Origin: an uncultured Oscillospiraceae bacterium
GTDB lineage: Bacteria; Bacillota; Clostridia; Oscillospirales; Ruminococcaceae
Assembly: GCA_900548355.1 (NCBI GenBank)
Contig: URKR01000040.1
Location: 1-13,636, forward strand
Direction of reading: 5' to 3'
DNA length: 13,636 nucleotides
The notes under the pieces were generated by a model that saw only the letters and a list, made by a program, of their open reading frames with translations, ran no database searches and was not told the DNA's origin. The position numbers and the translations under genes were made by a program. Positions 12,918 to 13,636 of this stretch are shown piece by piece. Position 1 is the first letter of the stretch; each line of letters starts with the position of its first letter.

Positions 12918-12946
12918 ATTATACCGGATTCCGCGCCTTTTTTCCA
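12918..12946 (-). promoter_or_regulatory. Promoter of the lipoprotein gene
   Basis: On the minus strand: -35 TGGAAA (12946-12941), a 17-bp spacer, and a perfect -10 TATAAT (12923-12918). Its -35 region nearly abuts that of the divergent promoter at 12958. Confidence 0.62.
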
Positions 12947-12957
12947 GAGGGGTTTTG

Positions 12958-12966
12958 TGGTATAAT
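12958..12966 (+). promoter_or_regulatory. Extended -10 promoter of the alaX-like gene
   Basis: TGG-TATAAT at 12958-12966. Only a T-run stands at the -35 position (12938-12943). The start site would be near 12973, giving a ~33-nt leader with AAGGAGG at 12992-12998. Confidence 0.68.
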
Positions 12967-13005
12967 CAGCCTGGACATTTATTTTTCCGGCAAGGAGGCC
13001 CCCTG

Positions 13006-13636
13006 ATGCAACCGACCGTGAAACTGTACGAAACCGATGCCGCGCCGCTGGCCTTTACGGCCACCGTGCTGGCCTGTGAGCCGGCCGGCCAAGGTTGGCG
13101 GGCCGCGCTGGATGAAACCGCCTTCTACCCCGAGGGCGGCGGCCAGCCGGCTGACACCGGCTTTTTGGGCGGCGCGGCGGTGCAGGATGTGCAGATTGCG
13201 GACGGCGTGATCTGGCACAGCCTGGATGCGCCGCTGGCCGCCGGCGCGCGGGTGGAAGGCGCGGTAGATGCCGCCCGCCGGCGCGACGCCTGCGAGCAGC
13301 ACACCGGCGAGCACATTCTGTCCGGCACGCTGCACCGGCTGTTCGGGGCGCAGAACGTCGGGTTTCACATCGGCAGCCCGTCCGTGCGGATGGACATGGA
13401 TCTGCCGCTTTCAGCCGCCCAGCTTGCCGAAGCCGAACGCGAGGCCAACGCCGCCGTGCGGGCTGACCGCCCGGTGCGGGCCTGGTACCCCGGACCGGAG
13501 GAACTGGCCGCCCTGCCCTACCGCAGCAAAAAAGCTCTGGAAGGCCCGGTGCGGCTGGTCGATGCCGGCGGGGCCGACCTGTGCGCCTGCTGCGGCACCC
13601 ACGTGCGCCGGGCCGGAGAGGTGGGGATCATCAAGG
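13006..13636 (+). CDS. AlaX-type alanyl-tRNA editing protein (3' end outside window)
   Basis: Read from the ATG at 13006 (AAGGAGG seven bases upstream), 210 residues are visible with no stop before the window ends. The N-terminal part is the beta-barrel of AlaRS-like editing proteins, with ETAFYPEGGGQPADTG (37-52), a near-invariant family segment. The Zn-site motifs follow: HTGEH (His99, His103) and CCGTH (Cys195, His199), in the HxxxH...CxxxH order of the editing site. There is no AlaRS catalytic domain ahead of it, so this is a free-standing trans-editing factor that hydrolyses Ser- or Gly-tRNA(Ala). A long form with a C-terminal DHHA1 domain is likely in Clostridia but lies outside the window. 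Full alanyl-tRNA synthetase is ruled out by the start. Confidence 0.92.
   Translation, partial: MQPTVKLYETDAAPLAFTATVLACEPAGQGWRAALDETAFYPEGGGQPADTGFLGGAAVQDVQIADGVIWHSLDAPLAAGARVEGAVDAARRRDACEQHTGEHILSGTLHRLFGAQNVGFHIGSPSVRMDMDLPLSAAQLAEAEREANAAVRADRPVRAWYPGPEELAALPYRSKKALEGPVRLVDAGGADLCACCGTHVRRAGEVGIIK

Noticed and set aside
1..13636. CRISPR arrays, tRNA or rRNA genes, insertion sequences, integrases or att sites.
   Set aside because: I found no spaced direct repeats, cloverleaf-like sequence, transposase or integrase motifs on either strand; the inverted repeats present are isolated intergenic hairpins.

Overview
The window is GC-rich (roughly 60-65% by eye), has strong AGGAGG-type ribosome binding sites, uses TATAAT-type promoters (several with an extended TGn -10), and carries clostridial-style proteins. 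This points to a high-GC gut Clostridia (Oscillospirales; Faecalibacterium/Gemmiger/Subdoligranulum-like). That placement is an inference from composition and protein flavour. I see no rRNA, tRNA, CRISPR array, IS element or phage gene, so this looks like chromosome.

Layout. (1) 1-663, +: the C-terminal end of SbcC, closed by a bidirectional terminator. (2) 4665-714, -: a four-gene operon in the order sensor kinase (a KdpD without its N-terminal cytoplasmic domains), KdpE-like regulator, KtrB/TrkH-type potassium channel subunit and KtrA gating subunit. It is preceded by a 5' leader folded into two back-to-back hairpins. (3) 4666-5064, -: a methylglyoxal-synthase homologue in which key catalytic positions are substituted. 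(4) 5351-5938, +: a cytoplasmic beta-trefoil (ricin-B type) lectin with a histone-H1-like Lys/Ala tail. (5) 6201-7406, -: a secreted, C-terminally membrane-anchored protein of unknown function. (6) 7766-8560, +: a ZIP-family metal transporter with a perfect 16-bp palindrome just after its promoter. (7) 8565-10376, +: a roughly 290-nt leader with a six-codon upstream ORF, two terminators and a candidate antiterminator, followed by an ABC-F ribosome-protection ATPase of the Lsa/CplR type. (8) 10531-11331, -: a protein with a degenerate GGDEF domain. (9) 11518-12843, -: a lipoprotein resembling a sugar-ABC solute-binding protein but without permeases nearby. (10) 13006 to the end, +: the start of an AlaX-type alanyl-tRNA editing protein, divergent from the lipoprotein.

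How the parts work together. The clearest functional unit is the potassium operon: a KdpD/KdpE-type pair that normally controls the KdpFABC pump is here co-transcribed with the Ktr channel. The strongest regulatory story is the ABC-F leader. A ribosome stalled on the short upstream ORF could free a 10-nt G/C segment (8666-8675) that is exactly complementary to the 3' arm (8788-8797) of the terminator in front of the resistance gene. The metal transporter probably answers to a metalloregulator at its palindrome. The remaining genes appear to be independent single-gene units with their own promoters.
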